From contig NZ_JARFVA010000002.1 of NCBI RefSeq assembly GCF_029194005.1, positions 744,001 through 808,000 of the forward strand: DNA of 64,000 bases, given 5' to 3'. Under the pieces are notes generated by a model. That model saw only the letters and a program-made list of their open reading frames with translations. It was not told the origin of the DNA and did no database searches. The position numbers and the translations under genes were made by a program. Source of the stretch: Flagellimonas okinawensis. GTDB taxonomy: Bacteria > Bacteroidota > Bacteroidia > Flavobacteriales > Flavobacteriaceae. Shown in pieces: positions 17,627 to 25,971 of the stretch (position 1 is its first letter; every line of letters starts with the position of its first letter).

Positions 17627-18772
17627 CTACTGATAAATTCGTACATAATCAATCTCAAAGGTATCCTCAGTAAAATTGGTAGGTACGTCACCTCCCAAGT
17701 TACCCCCGATGGCTACGTTGAGAATTAAATAGTGTTCTTCGTTAAACGGTTTATTGCTCGTATTCGGCAATTCAAAGACCAAAGTGTCGTCCACATAGGT
17801 CTTAATGCTGTTACCGTCCCATTCCATGGAATAGATGTGATATTCTCCGGAAGCATTTGCCACAGCGGTTTCACCTCCATCGTCCATATACTCCTCTGTG
17901 TTTAGATCGCCCCAATGAAAATGGGAAATAGTACTGTTCTTGTCCCATCCAGTTTGCTCCATAATATCGATTTCACCACAGAGCGGCCATCCAACGCTTC
18001 CGTATTGATCACCGAAGTAATTTCCCGTTTCATTTACATTGGCGCCCAAAGTCCAAATAGCGGGCCATGTACCAGCTGTGCTAGGAAGTTTGGCGCGTAC
18101 CTCCACACGTCCGTAGGTAAAGGCGAATTTTGTGTTCAACCTTGCGGAAGTATACTCTTTGGTGCTGCCGTTATACGAATACTGTTCTTTTTTGGCCTTA
18201 ATTTTTAAGGTTCCGTCACTTACAAAAGAATTGTCTTCACGATCGGTATAATGTTGAAGCTCCCCATTGTGCCAGCTTCCATTATTTGGCGGGATTATTT
18301 GATAATGCCATTTGTCACCATCTGGCCGCCCGGCACTTTCAAATTCATCGGAAAACACCAAAGTGGCAAATGCCTCATCAGACCTGTAAACCTCTACAGC
18401 ATAACTTTCGTTTATAAAAGAACCTGATTGTGAATAAGCCCATACCACAATATTGTAGGTATTGGTCCCATTTTGGTAGAAAGTGTGTTCGAGCGTACCC
18501 GATTCACTCTCAATTTGATCTCCGTTGCCTATTCGAAAGGCATATCTAACTGCATTGTTTGCCGATGCTGTTATCTCAACCCTTCCAGAGCCGTCGCCAT
18601 TTGGATTGTTTTCGTTGGCCCCGACAAGTGCAATGTCCACTGTTAAGTTGCTGGGTGTGGTGGCAGTATCGGAATCCCCGGAACTGCATGAAAGTGCAAA
18701 TAACAAGGATAATAGGGATATATTAAAAATGCTCATTTTAACTATTTGATGAATACTCATTTCGTTTTTCAT
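17627..18772 (-). CDS. GH16 endo-beta-1,3-glucanase (laminarinase-type) lipoprotein
   Basis: Predicted surface or periplasmic lipoprotein that cleaves beta-1,3-glucans such as laminarin. Lipobox ALSC gives lipidated Cys29; in-frame ATGs at 18760 and 18736 are alternative starts. A PKD-like domain (about 41-132, RVEITASANNAVRYAFRIGN) precedes a GH16 domain (137-381). The catalytic strand is GEIDIMEQTG with Glu267 nucleophile, Asp269 and Glu272 acid/base. The ExDxxE spacing is the beta-bulge form typical of laminarinases rather than lichenases. Substrate-cleft residues WHNGELQHYT and GTWPAIWTLG are present. It is the last gene of the locus, after susC, susD and the binding protein. Polysaccharide class is inferred from family and context. 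Confidence 0.9.
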   Translation of the reverse strand: MKNEMSIHQIVKMSIFNISLLSLLFALSCSSGDSDTATTPSNLTVDIALVGANENNPNGDGSGRVEITASANNAVRYAFRIGNGDQIESESGTLEHTFYQNGTNTYNIVVWAYSQSGSFINESYAVEVYRSDEAFATLVFSDEFESAGRPDGDKWHYQIIPPNNGSWHNGELQHYTDREDNSFVSDGTLKIKAKKEQYSYNGSTKEYTSARLNTKFAFTYGRVEVRAKLPSTAGTWPAIWTLGANVNETGNYFGDQYGSVGWPLCGEIDIMEQTGWDKNSTISHFHWGDLNTEEYMDDGGETAVANASGEYHIYSMEWDGNSIKTYVDDTLVFELPNTSNKPFNEEHYLILNVAIGGNLGGDVPTNFTEDTFEIDYVRIYQ

Positions 18773-18794
18773 AGAAAACCTGACTTGGATTTAT

Positions 18795-18820
18795 GCTCCT
18801 TTCCGCACAAAGAAAGGAGC
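18795..18820 (-). other. Intergenic hairpin between glycan-binding and GH16 genes
   Basis: GCTCCTTTC at 18795-18803 and GAAAGGAGC at 18812-18820 form a perfect nine-base stem with an eight-base loop. No T-run follows on the minus strand, so it looks like an mRNA-processing or stabilising element rather than a full terminator. It would let the upstream susC/susD/binding-protein message be more abundant than the GH16 message. Confidence 0.5.
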
Positions 18821-18876
18821 TCATCCGTTTGCTTAATTAACTAACTCAAATCAATTTAAGATTTGTTTTTTGTTCA

Positions 18877-21057
18877 CTATTTGTGGAAATAGACGTTGTC
18901 CACAAAAATGGTCATTGTTCCGGCCGGTTGTCCTGCATAGATCAGTTGTGCAATATTTGCCTTGGTGGTCAATCCTGCAAATTCCGATAGTGGGATGTCC
19001 AAAGAAATCCAAGTGTTTTGTTCGGGATTTGCAATGGTGATCTCGTGCTCAACGTCGTCACCGCCATCATAGGCCCCATCTGCTCCAAAATCTACGAGCT
19101 TTATTCTTATTTCCGTGGCATCGGCCGTCCAAACATCGGTATGTAAATGGGTCATTTCCGTTGCATCAATTTGATTGCCCACGGTTTCAACGCCCACAAA
19201 GTTCAGGTCACTGTACTTCTTCACATCATCACCTTCCACCAAAATATCCTCGAGGGTCGCAACGGACCAATCGGTTCTCCATGTATCCACAGGAACGTTG
19301 GTGTAAGCATTGCTGAAAAGGGATATTACATCTGCTTCGGCAAGGGCAGGGGTTGGAGCAGCCGCTGTTGGTTCCGTTGCAGGTGGTGAGTAGAAGTAGA
19401 TATTGTCGAAATATATGGTGCCGTTACCATCGAACTTCAACTGAATCACATCGGTTAAATCAACTATATCGGAGAATTCGGTCAATGGAATGTCAACACT
19501 TGCCCACTCACCATTTACTATATTAAATGCATATGGGGTTTCTACTGGCCCTGAACTTATTAGTGACAAGTTGAGTGCTGAGGAATCAGCGGTCCAATAA
19601 TCTACATGAACCATTGTCATTCCAGAAACATCCAATGGAGTCGCGAATTGTGTGCCTTGGTAGTTAAGGTTTTCGTATTTCAAAGTATTGTTGCCAGCAA
19701 TATCTTCTTGTGTCACTATAGTGGCTTGGCCCCAATTTGGGTTGAAATCTGTTCCGGCCACATCAGCATAGGCATCGCTGAATACGGATATTACATTGGA
19801 TTCCGGAATGGTTGGGTCGGGTGCTCCTGAAATAGGTGCGTTGGAAACACCCGCTTCGTTGTAGAAGAGTACATTATCCACATAAACAGTGTTAGCTCCT
19901 GAAGGTGCTCCCACAAAAATTAATTGAGCTATATGTCCTCTGGTGGTTAAACCTGTAAAGTCTGACAAAGGAATATCCAAGGTCACCCATTCTTGCTGGG
20001 CCGGTGCATCGAAAACCAATTCGTGCTCTACATCGTCACCGCCATCAAAAGCGCCATCTGCTCCGAAGTCTACCAATTTTATTCTGAATTCTGTGGCATC
20101 ACCGGTCCAAATATCGGTTCGGAAATGGGTCATATTGGTCGCATCAATAGGAGCGGATACCGCTTCAACACCCACAAAGCTCAATTCGCTATATTTTTTA
20201 GCGGCATTTCCTTGAATATCAACATCCTCCAATGTGGCATTGGACCAATCTGTTCTCCAAGTATCTACGGTTACATCTGTGTAAACATCACTGAACAGGG
20301 ATATTACTTCCATTGGGTCAATGGTTGGGTCGGGAGCAGGGGAAGTTGGTTCTCCGGTTGCTCCGGGTTCTTCCACCTCGCCACCTTCACTCATCACAAT
20401 GTCATCAAAATAATGTGTGCTTTCCGCGCTCTTTTCTCCATTAAAATCAAAGAAAAGTACCATTCTGTCAAATTTGTCGGAATCGCTTGGAGAGAATACA
20501 AAGGATAATTCTTCCCATTCATTGGCAACTGTTGTTGTAGCTTGTACTTCTTTGGCAATGGAGCCATCTGAGCTATCCTCGAACTTTAAAAGTACGATTT
20601 GATCGGCCGCGGGAGCGTAAACTTTTATTTTGATGGTCTGCATCACGGTAAAATCCACTTTACTCGCAAGATCAAAGAAGAAACCGGACCATGGTTCTAC
20701 ACTTGGTGTTTGGGTATATGCTACCACTGTTTCAGAGGTGTTGATGCCCGATGGGTCGGGGTTTTCAATATATTCCAATGTGAACGAACCATCAATCTCA
20801 CCGAAAAATTCTACTTCCGGTCCGCCGCATTCAAAATCCATTCCTTCGGAGAGTTCAGGAATTATGGTGGAAAAAGTACATCCTTCACCTGGTTCTGGCT
20901 CTGGTTCTGGTTCCGGTGCAACGTATGCCGAAGGAGGCGGTATATCGTCTTCCATCTCGCAGGATACAATGGAGCCCAAAATGCCTATGGCCATCAACAG
21001 GAACAAGATGGGCAATCTTGTGCTATTGAGGTTCTTATTGTTGTTATGCTTTTTCAT
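18877..21057 (-). CDS. Multi-module surface glycan-binding lipoprotein (SusE/SGBP-like)
   Basis: Surface-exposed lipoprotein probably capturing beta-glucan for the SusC/SusD pair. The signal ends in SIVSC (lipidated Cys33), followed by a flexible Glu-Pro linker (APEPEPEPEPGEG). Four beta-sandwich modules follow: one distinct CBM-like module (about 55-230) and three related repeats (about 245-408, 410-560, 565-726). Repeats 1 and 3 are nearly the same, sharing TWRTDWS, RIKLVDFGADGA and DGGDDVEHE; repeat 2 is more diverged. Each ends in a metal-site-like strand (VYVDNVLFYN, IYFDNIYFYS, IFVDNVYFHK), as in family 4/6-type carbohydrate-binding modules. No catalytic domain is seen. It sits 37 bases after susD. 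Confidence 0.8.
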   Translation of the reverse strand: MKKHNNNKNLNSTRLPILFLLMAIGILGSIVSCEMEDDIPPPSAYVAPEPEPEPEPGEGCTFSTIIPELSEGMDFECGGPEVEFFGEIDGSFTLEYIENPDPSGINTSETVVAYTQTPSVEPWSGFFFDLASKVDFTVMQTIKIKVYAPAADQIVLLKFEDSSDGSIAKEVQATTTVANEWEELSFVFSPSDSDKFDRMVLFFDFNGEKSAESTHYFDDIVMSEGGEVEEPGATGEPTSPAPDPTIDPMEVISLFSDVYTDVTVDTWRTDWSNATLEDVDIQGNAAKKYSELSFVGVEAVSAPIDATNMTHFRTDIWTGDATEFRIKLVDFGADGAFDGGDDVEHELVFDAPAQQEWVTLDIPLSDFTGLTTRGHIAQLIFVGAPSGANTVYVDNVLFYNEAGVSNAPISGAPDPTIPESNVISVFSDAYADVAGTDFNPNWGQATIVTQEDIAGNNTLKYENLNYQGTQFATPLDVSGMTMVHVDYWTADSSALNLSLISSGPVETPYAFNIVNGEWASVDIPLTEFSDIVDLTDVIQLKFDGNGTIYFDNIYFYSPPATEPTAAAPTPALAEADVISLFSNAYTNVPVDTWRTDWSVATLEDILVEGDDVKKYSDLNFVGVETVGNQIDATEMTHLHTDVWTADATEIRIKLVDFGADGAYDGGDDVEHEITIANPEQNTWISLDIPLSEFAGLTTKANIAQLIYAGQPAGTMTIFVDNVYFHK

Positions 21058-21094
21058 CTTTCAATGTTATAAGTTAATTCTAGTTTGTGCCTAA

Positions 21095-22711
21095 TTAGTT
21101 GTACCCATCGTTTTGTGGGTAATTTGGGCCTAAAAGGTCCATTTGCTGCTGTGGAATGGGCCAGTTTTGCATGTACTCTCTAAGAATATCTTTAGGATTT
21201 CCTTCAGGGTACGATTCGTTCATATTATCGTTGTTCATGTGGTCCAATAGGTAATCGAACAACAATCCGGTACGCTTTAGGGTGAACCAGCGCTGTCCTT
21301 CAAAAGCAAGTTCTCTGGCCCTTTCCTCTAAAATCGTCTCAAGGTCAATGCTGTTCACCGGAGCTGCGTTTGCCCTGGTGCGAACGGCATTTAGGTACTC
21401 CAAAGCCTTAGCGGAATTGTTCAGCATCATATGTGCTTCGGCACCAATGAGATAGGTTTCTGCCAAGCGATAGATCATAATGTTCTTGAAATGGTTCCTA
21501 TCGGTAGGTTCCACGGTATCATCAAAAAATTTGAGAATACCTGGGTTCTGTCTTCTATAGTACAGCATAAACTCGTTTTGGTCCGTTTCGCTGTTTTCAT
21601 AAAGATCTAGAGGGTCACCTAGTTCCTTACCTGCCGGCAAGGCTGTTTCATCGTTGTAGGCGTACTCAAAAATATAGTAGGTGTTGTCCTTTCTGTCATC
21701 ATTTGGATCTTCATTGAGAAGGTCGATCGTGTATTGGTTCAAAGAAATAAATCCTGCTCCCGCACCTCCGTTTTCAACGGATTGAATCAAACCTGGGGCA
21801 TCGGCATAGGATGAAACCATGTTCCAGTTCATGATATGTGGGCTACCCCCTCCGATGGTCTGCCTTTCAAAATTGATGGCAAAGAGTGTTTCCGAGTGGT
21901 TGAGCTCACCTGCAAATACTTCTGCTGTGGTTGAGGTCAAGCTATGACTTCCACTGGTGATCAATGCATCGGTTTGGGCCGCAGCCTCGGTCCAATCGTT
22001 TTCCCACATGGCCACTTTGGCCCTAAGGTGTCTAGCTGCTCCTTGTCCCCATCTTCCAAATTGGGCTGGGGCATAGTCCAAATTGGCTATGGCGAAGTCC
22101 AAATCGGAACGAAGTAGTGAGAATATCTCTTCCACAGACGATTTATCCTGAGGTACATCGAATGCATTTTCTGGTGTAGTAGGTTCCGTGGTAATGAAGA
22201 TATTGTTGAACATACGGTAAAGCGTGAAGAAGGAATTGGCCCTCATACATTTGGCTTCAGCAATAATCTGGTTCCTTCTGCTTTCTTCAATATCCTCCAA
22301 GTTCTCTGCGCCTTGGATGATTGCATTGGCCCGGTCAACGATTCTATAGTAGTGTACCCAATGTGCGTTTATACCGGAAGTTGTTCCGTAGTCCCCTAAA
22401 CTGGCACCCCATAACAGACGGCTATAAAGGGAAACCTCTCCGGTAATTCCAACTCCCAAATCGCTCTTGGCCTGTGGAATAAGTGGGTAAGTACCGTTAA
22501 GGCTCAAATCTTGATAAATGTTTCTGTTAAGGGTATACAGGCCGACCACTGCATTTTCCAATCCTTCAGGATTGGTGTACAAAAAGTCCACAGAGGTGTC
22601 GGACAATAGTTCGTCTTCCAACAGGTCTTTTTCACACGATGTGAATGTAGCAAGGACAAGGAGTATTGTCAGTGCCTTTTTTGATGTTATGTATTGAAAT
22701 ATATTTTTCAT
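21095..22711 (-). CDS. SusD/RagB family nutrient-binding outer-membrane lipoprotein
   Basis: Lid-like lipoprotein that binds oligosaccharide at the cell surface and closes over its SusC transporter. The lipobox is FTSC (Cys26). Typical SusD features are the N-terminal EDELLSDTSVDFLYTNPEG, TPR-like helices (NQIIAEAKCMRANSFFTLYR), and C-terminal LAETYLIGAEAHMMLNNSAK followed by LEYLNAVRTRANAAPV and ERARELAFEGQRWFTLKRTG. 538 aa is normal. It lies ten bases after susC and 37 before the binding protein, as expected of a polysaccharide-utilisation operon. Confidence 0.93.
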   Translation of the reverse strand: MKNIFQYITSKKALTILLVLATFTSCEKDLLEDELLSDTSVDFLYTNPEGLENAVVGLYTLNRNIYQDLSLNGTYPLIPQAKSDLGVGITGEVSLYSRLLWGASLGDYGTTSGINAHWVHYYRIVDRANAIIQGAENLEDIEESRRNQIIAEAKCMRANSFFTLYRMFNNIFITTEPTTPENAFDVPQDKSSVEEIFSLLRSDLDFAIANLDYAPAQFGRWGQGAARHLRAKVAMWENDWTEAAAQTDALITSGSHSLTSTTAEVFAGELNHSETLFAINFERQTIGGGSPHIMNWNMVSSYADAPGLIQSVENGGAGAGFISLNQYTIDLLNEDPNDDRKDNTYYIFEYAYNDETALPAGKELGDPLDLYENSETDQNEFMLYYRRQNPGILKFFDDTVEPTDRNHFKNIMIYRLAETYLIGAEAHMMLNNSAKALEYLNAVRTRANAAPVNSIDLETILEERARELAFEGQRWFTLKRTGLLFDYLLDHMNNDNMNESYPEGNPKDILREYMQNWPIPQQQMDLLGPNYPQNDGYN

Positions 22712-22721
22712 GACAATTTTT

Positions 22722-25697
22722 TTAGAATCCTAATTTTACACCTAGGGTTATATTTCTGGTCTCTGGGAAGGCCGATCCATTTTGATCGTTCGCCAATGGA
22801 GTTTGTTCCGGACTGTACGACCTGAAATCGGTAAAAGTGAACAGGTTGGTTCCCGTAACATATACCTTTGCCCTTTGCAGTCCCAATTTGGAGAATGCAT
22901 CCTTTGGAATATTATATCCCAGGGTAAGTGTCCTCAACCTCAAATAGGAGGCATCTCTAACCGCAAAAGGAAACAGGTGAAGATGCGTATCCGGTTTTGG
23001 CCTTGGATATTCGGTCGATGGATATTCCGGTGTGTAATATTTGGTTCTGATACCGTTTATGGCACCTTTCCAAAGTTCACCGTTGGCAAGTACAGGATTT
23101 AACCTGGTAGCTCCCTGAACTATGTAAATATCCGCAAACAGGTCAAAATTCTTATAGGTAATGGTATTGGTGATAGAACCGTACCAATCTGGGTCGGTAT
23201 TGGTGAACACGTTGTCCCTGTCATCAATCTGTCCGTTGCCATCTTGGTCGATTACACGAACGTCACCAGGTTGTGCCAATGGGTTACCAGATCCAGCGAT
23301 GTCGTCACCTTCTTGATAGATGCCATCATATTTGGGCAACCAGATATTATTGATGGATTGTCCAATGGACAACCTTCTACCTGATGTATCGGTAATATCG
23401 ATCGGGTTACCTTGATCGTCGGTCTCTCCGGTAAGGGAAATTACTTTGTTCCTGTTTCTGGAGAAAACCAATCCCAAGGACCAGCTAAAATCATCTTTTC
23501 TGATAATATTCGAAGTCAAAGAGGCTTCAATACCTTGGTTTTGTAATTCACCTGAGTTAAAACGAATCACATTGAAACCAGTGGTTCCCGCAATAGATCT
23601 ATCCAATAAAAGGTCGGTAGTATTTGCTTTGTAGTATTCGAACGTTCCTTGGAAAAAGTTATTGAACAACCTAAAATCAACACCAGCGTTGAGGGTGGTT
23701 GTAGTCTCCCATTTTAGGTTCGGGTTGGGCAGACGGGAAGATGCTGTGGCACCTGCAACGGTTTCATCCCCAAATACATAGGGTAAATTGTCCGCTACCC
23801 CTAAAGATTCCAACGGATTGATTCCCTGGTTCCCTGTAGCACCATAGCTCACCCTAAATTTCATTTCGTTGATGGCATCTACATTTTCCATGAATGGTTC
23901 CATGTGCATTTTCCATGCTAAGGATACCGCGGGAAAGAACCCCCATTTGTTGTTCTCGGCAAATACGGATGCACCATCGGCACGAGCTGTGGCTTCCAAA
24001 AGGTATCTGTCCAGGTAGCCGTATCTCACCCTTCCGAGGAATGATAAAAGTCTACGTTGGGATACATTGCGAATATTGTTCAACAGTTCTGTGGCATCCC
24101 CATTGAACTTCAACGCATCATTGGTGAAGCCGGATTTATCCAATTGGGTGTATTCAGTTCTTTGCTCATCAAAAGCTTGAACAGCTGTAAGGTCCAGGCT
24201 ATGGTCGTCGCTGATCTGTGGTGTGTAATTCAAGATGTTTTCCACCAACACCTGTTTAAACAATGTGTTGGACAACACCCCGATTCCATCGATTCCCTCA
24301 TCACCTGCGGAGTGAAGTGAAGATCTATAAACGCCTTGGTTAGTGTTACGGTTCCTTAAAAAGGTTTTAAGGGTATAGCTTAGGTTCGGTGCAATATCGT
24401 AAATCAAGCTCAGGTTAACATCCGTAAGGTTGATTTTGGTCTCGTCCACGGATTCCCTTTGGTCCCATAATGGGTTTACCGCTGTGTTTGATGGGCCCAA
24501 ATAAAATTTCTGTAGGTCGCCATCGGCAGTATAGGGTTGTGCAAGGGGTGTTATTGTGGTGAAGTTGATTCCTCCCGTTTCTCGGTCTTGTTTTGCATTT
24601 TGATAGTTGATGATTCCTCTGAACATCAATTTATCTGAAAGTTTTTGTTCTATGTTTAGTTTGAATGTGCCTCTGTCAAAACCTGAGTTCGGAATAATAC
24701 CTTCTTGGGAAAAGTAGTTAACACTGGAGAACACCTTTGTTTTTTCGCTACCTGCAGAAAAACTCAAGGAATGGCTCTGGATAATCGCATCTTGAAGGAC
24801 CAAATCTTCCCAATCCACGAAATTTTGGTTTTCAATGGCTTCCAGTTCAAATGGTGAGAATATGTTCTCATCACTTAAATAATCTCCAGTGAACCTATTT
24901 CTGTTCGCCTCTCTTCTAAGATCGATGAATTGTTGGCCGGTGTATTGATTGAAGTTTTTGGTCAACGATTGTACAGTGGTAAAGCCATGGTAATCTATGG
25001 TTGCTTTACCTTCTTTACCTCTTTTGGTTGTCACCAAAATTACCCCGTTTGATGCCCGGGAACCATAAATTGCAGTGGATGATGCATCCTTTAGGATTTC
25101 GATGTTTGCGATATCGTCAGGTGCAACATCATTAAGGTTGTCAAATGGCAGACCGTCCACAATAATCAAGGGAGAATTCCCTCCCGGAGCAACAGAAACG
25201 TTACCCCTGATTACAATGTTAGAGGTACCACCGGGTCGTGCATCTCCCAAATTTACCTGTACACCTGCGGCTCGCCCCCGTAACATTTCCGATACGTTTG
25301 TGGTGGGCACGTTGGTAGCTTCTTCAACTTCAACGCTCGCCACGGAGCCAATTACATTACTTTTCTTTTGGGTACCATAACCAACGACAACTACTTCGTC
25401 AAGAGCTTGGGTGTCTTCTTGGAGAACAATGTCGATTTGTTCTTGGGTACCAACGGGCACTTCTTGGGTCAGGAACCCAACATAGCTGAATACCAGTGTA
25501 TCGCTGTTGGAAACATCATCAATGGTGAATTCTCCATCAAAATTGGTGACCACCCCATTGGTGGTTCCCTTTACAAGTACGTTTACACCCGGCATGGGCC
25601 CCATATTGTCAGAGACGGTACCGGTAACGGTTTTTCTTTGTGAATATCCATATGCGGTACATAAAAGCACCACTAGGGTTAAAATGCCATATCTCAT
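22722..25697 (-). CDS. SusC/RagA family TonB-dependent outer-membrane transporter
   Basis: TonB-dependent importer of glycan fragments across the outer membrane. A signal peptide (MRYGILTLVVLLCTAYGYSQ) precedes a CarboxypepD-regulatory-like domain (TVTGTVSDNMGPMPGVNVLV), a TonB-box region (ALDEVVVVGYGTQKKSNVIG), the plug (ASSTAIYGSRASNGVILVTT) and a 22-strand barrel ending in ITLGVKLGF. 991 aa is typical. It is the first gene of the susC-susD-binding-protein-GH16 operon, and the regulator gene lies 274 bases upstream on the same strand. I found no convincing TAnnTTTG box in that gap. Confidence 0.94.
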   Translation of the reverse strand: MRYGILTLVVLLCTAYGYSQRKTVTGTVSDNMGPMPGVNVLVKGTTNGVVTNFDGEFTIDDVSNSDTLVFSYVGFLTQEVPVGTQEQIDIVLQEDTQALDEVVVVGYGTQKKSNVIGSVASVEVEEATNVPTTNVSEMLRGRAAGVQVNLGDARPGGTSNIVIRGNVSVAPGGNSPLIIVDGLPFDNLNDVAPDDIANIEILKDASSTAIYGSRASNGVILVTTKRGKEGKATIDYHGFTTVQSLTKNFNQYTGQQFIDLRREANRNRFTGDYLSDENIFSPFELEAIENQNFVDWEDLVLQDAIIQSHSLSFSAGSEKTKVFSSVNYFSQEGIIPNSGFDRGTFKLNIEQKLSDKLMFRGIINYQNAKQDRETGGINFTTITPLAQPYTADGDLQKFYLGPSNTAVNPLWDQRESVDETKINLTDVNLSLIYDIAPNLSYTLKTFLRNRNTNQGVYRSSLHSAGDEGIDGIGVLSNTLFKQVLVENILNYTPQISDDHSLDLTAVQAFDEQRTEYTQLDKSGFTNDALKFNGDATELLNNIRNVSQRRLLSFLGRVRYGYLDRYLLEATARADGASVFAENNKWGFFPAVSLAWKMHMEPFMENVDAINEMKFRVSYGATGNQGINPLESLGVADNLPYVFGDETVAGATASSRLPNPNLKWETTTTLNAGVDFRLFNNFFQGTFEYYKANTTDLLLDRSIAGTTGFNVIRFNSGELQNQGIEASLTSNIIRKDDFSWSLGLVFSRNRNKVISLTGETDDQGNPIDITDTSGRRLSIGQSINNIWLPKYDGIYQEGDDIAGSGNPLAQPGDVRVIDQDGNGQIDDRDNVFTNTDPDWYGSITNTITYKNFDLFADIYIVQGATRLNPVLANGELWKGAINGIRTKYYTPEYPSTEYPRPKPDTHLHLFPFAVRDASYLRLRTLTLGYNIPKDAFSKLGLQRAKVYVTGTNLFTFTDFRSYSPEQTPLANDQNGSAFPETRNITLGVKLGF

Positions 25698-25971
25698 TTT
25701 TGAGTCAATTTAATTTGAGATAAATGTAATCGGCTTAACGTATTCTTAACAAAGGATTCACCTCTATAAAAAATCTACATTGGTAATTTAAAAGTGTTAA
25801 AATTGAGTTTTTGCTATTTAAACCCTATAAAATATGAGGATATGTAAATTTTTCCACAGTGTTTATACAACCTTGAAACATGTTGTAAAAGTGGGTTTTT
25901 ATGCTTTTGTAGTGTTGATGTAGGGGTAATTTTAAGAATTGTAGGGGACTGATGTATAAAAGTAGAGCTAC

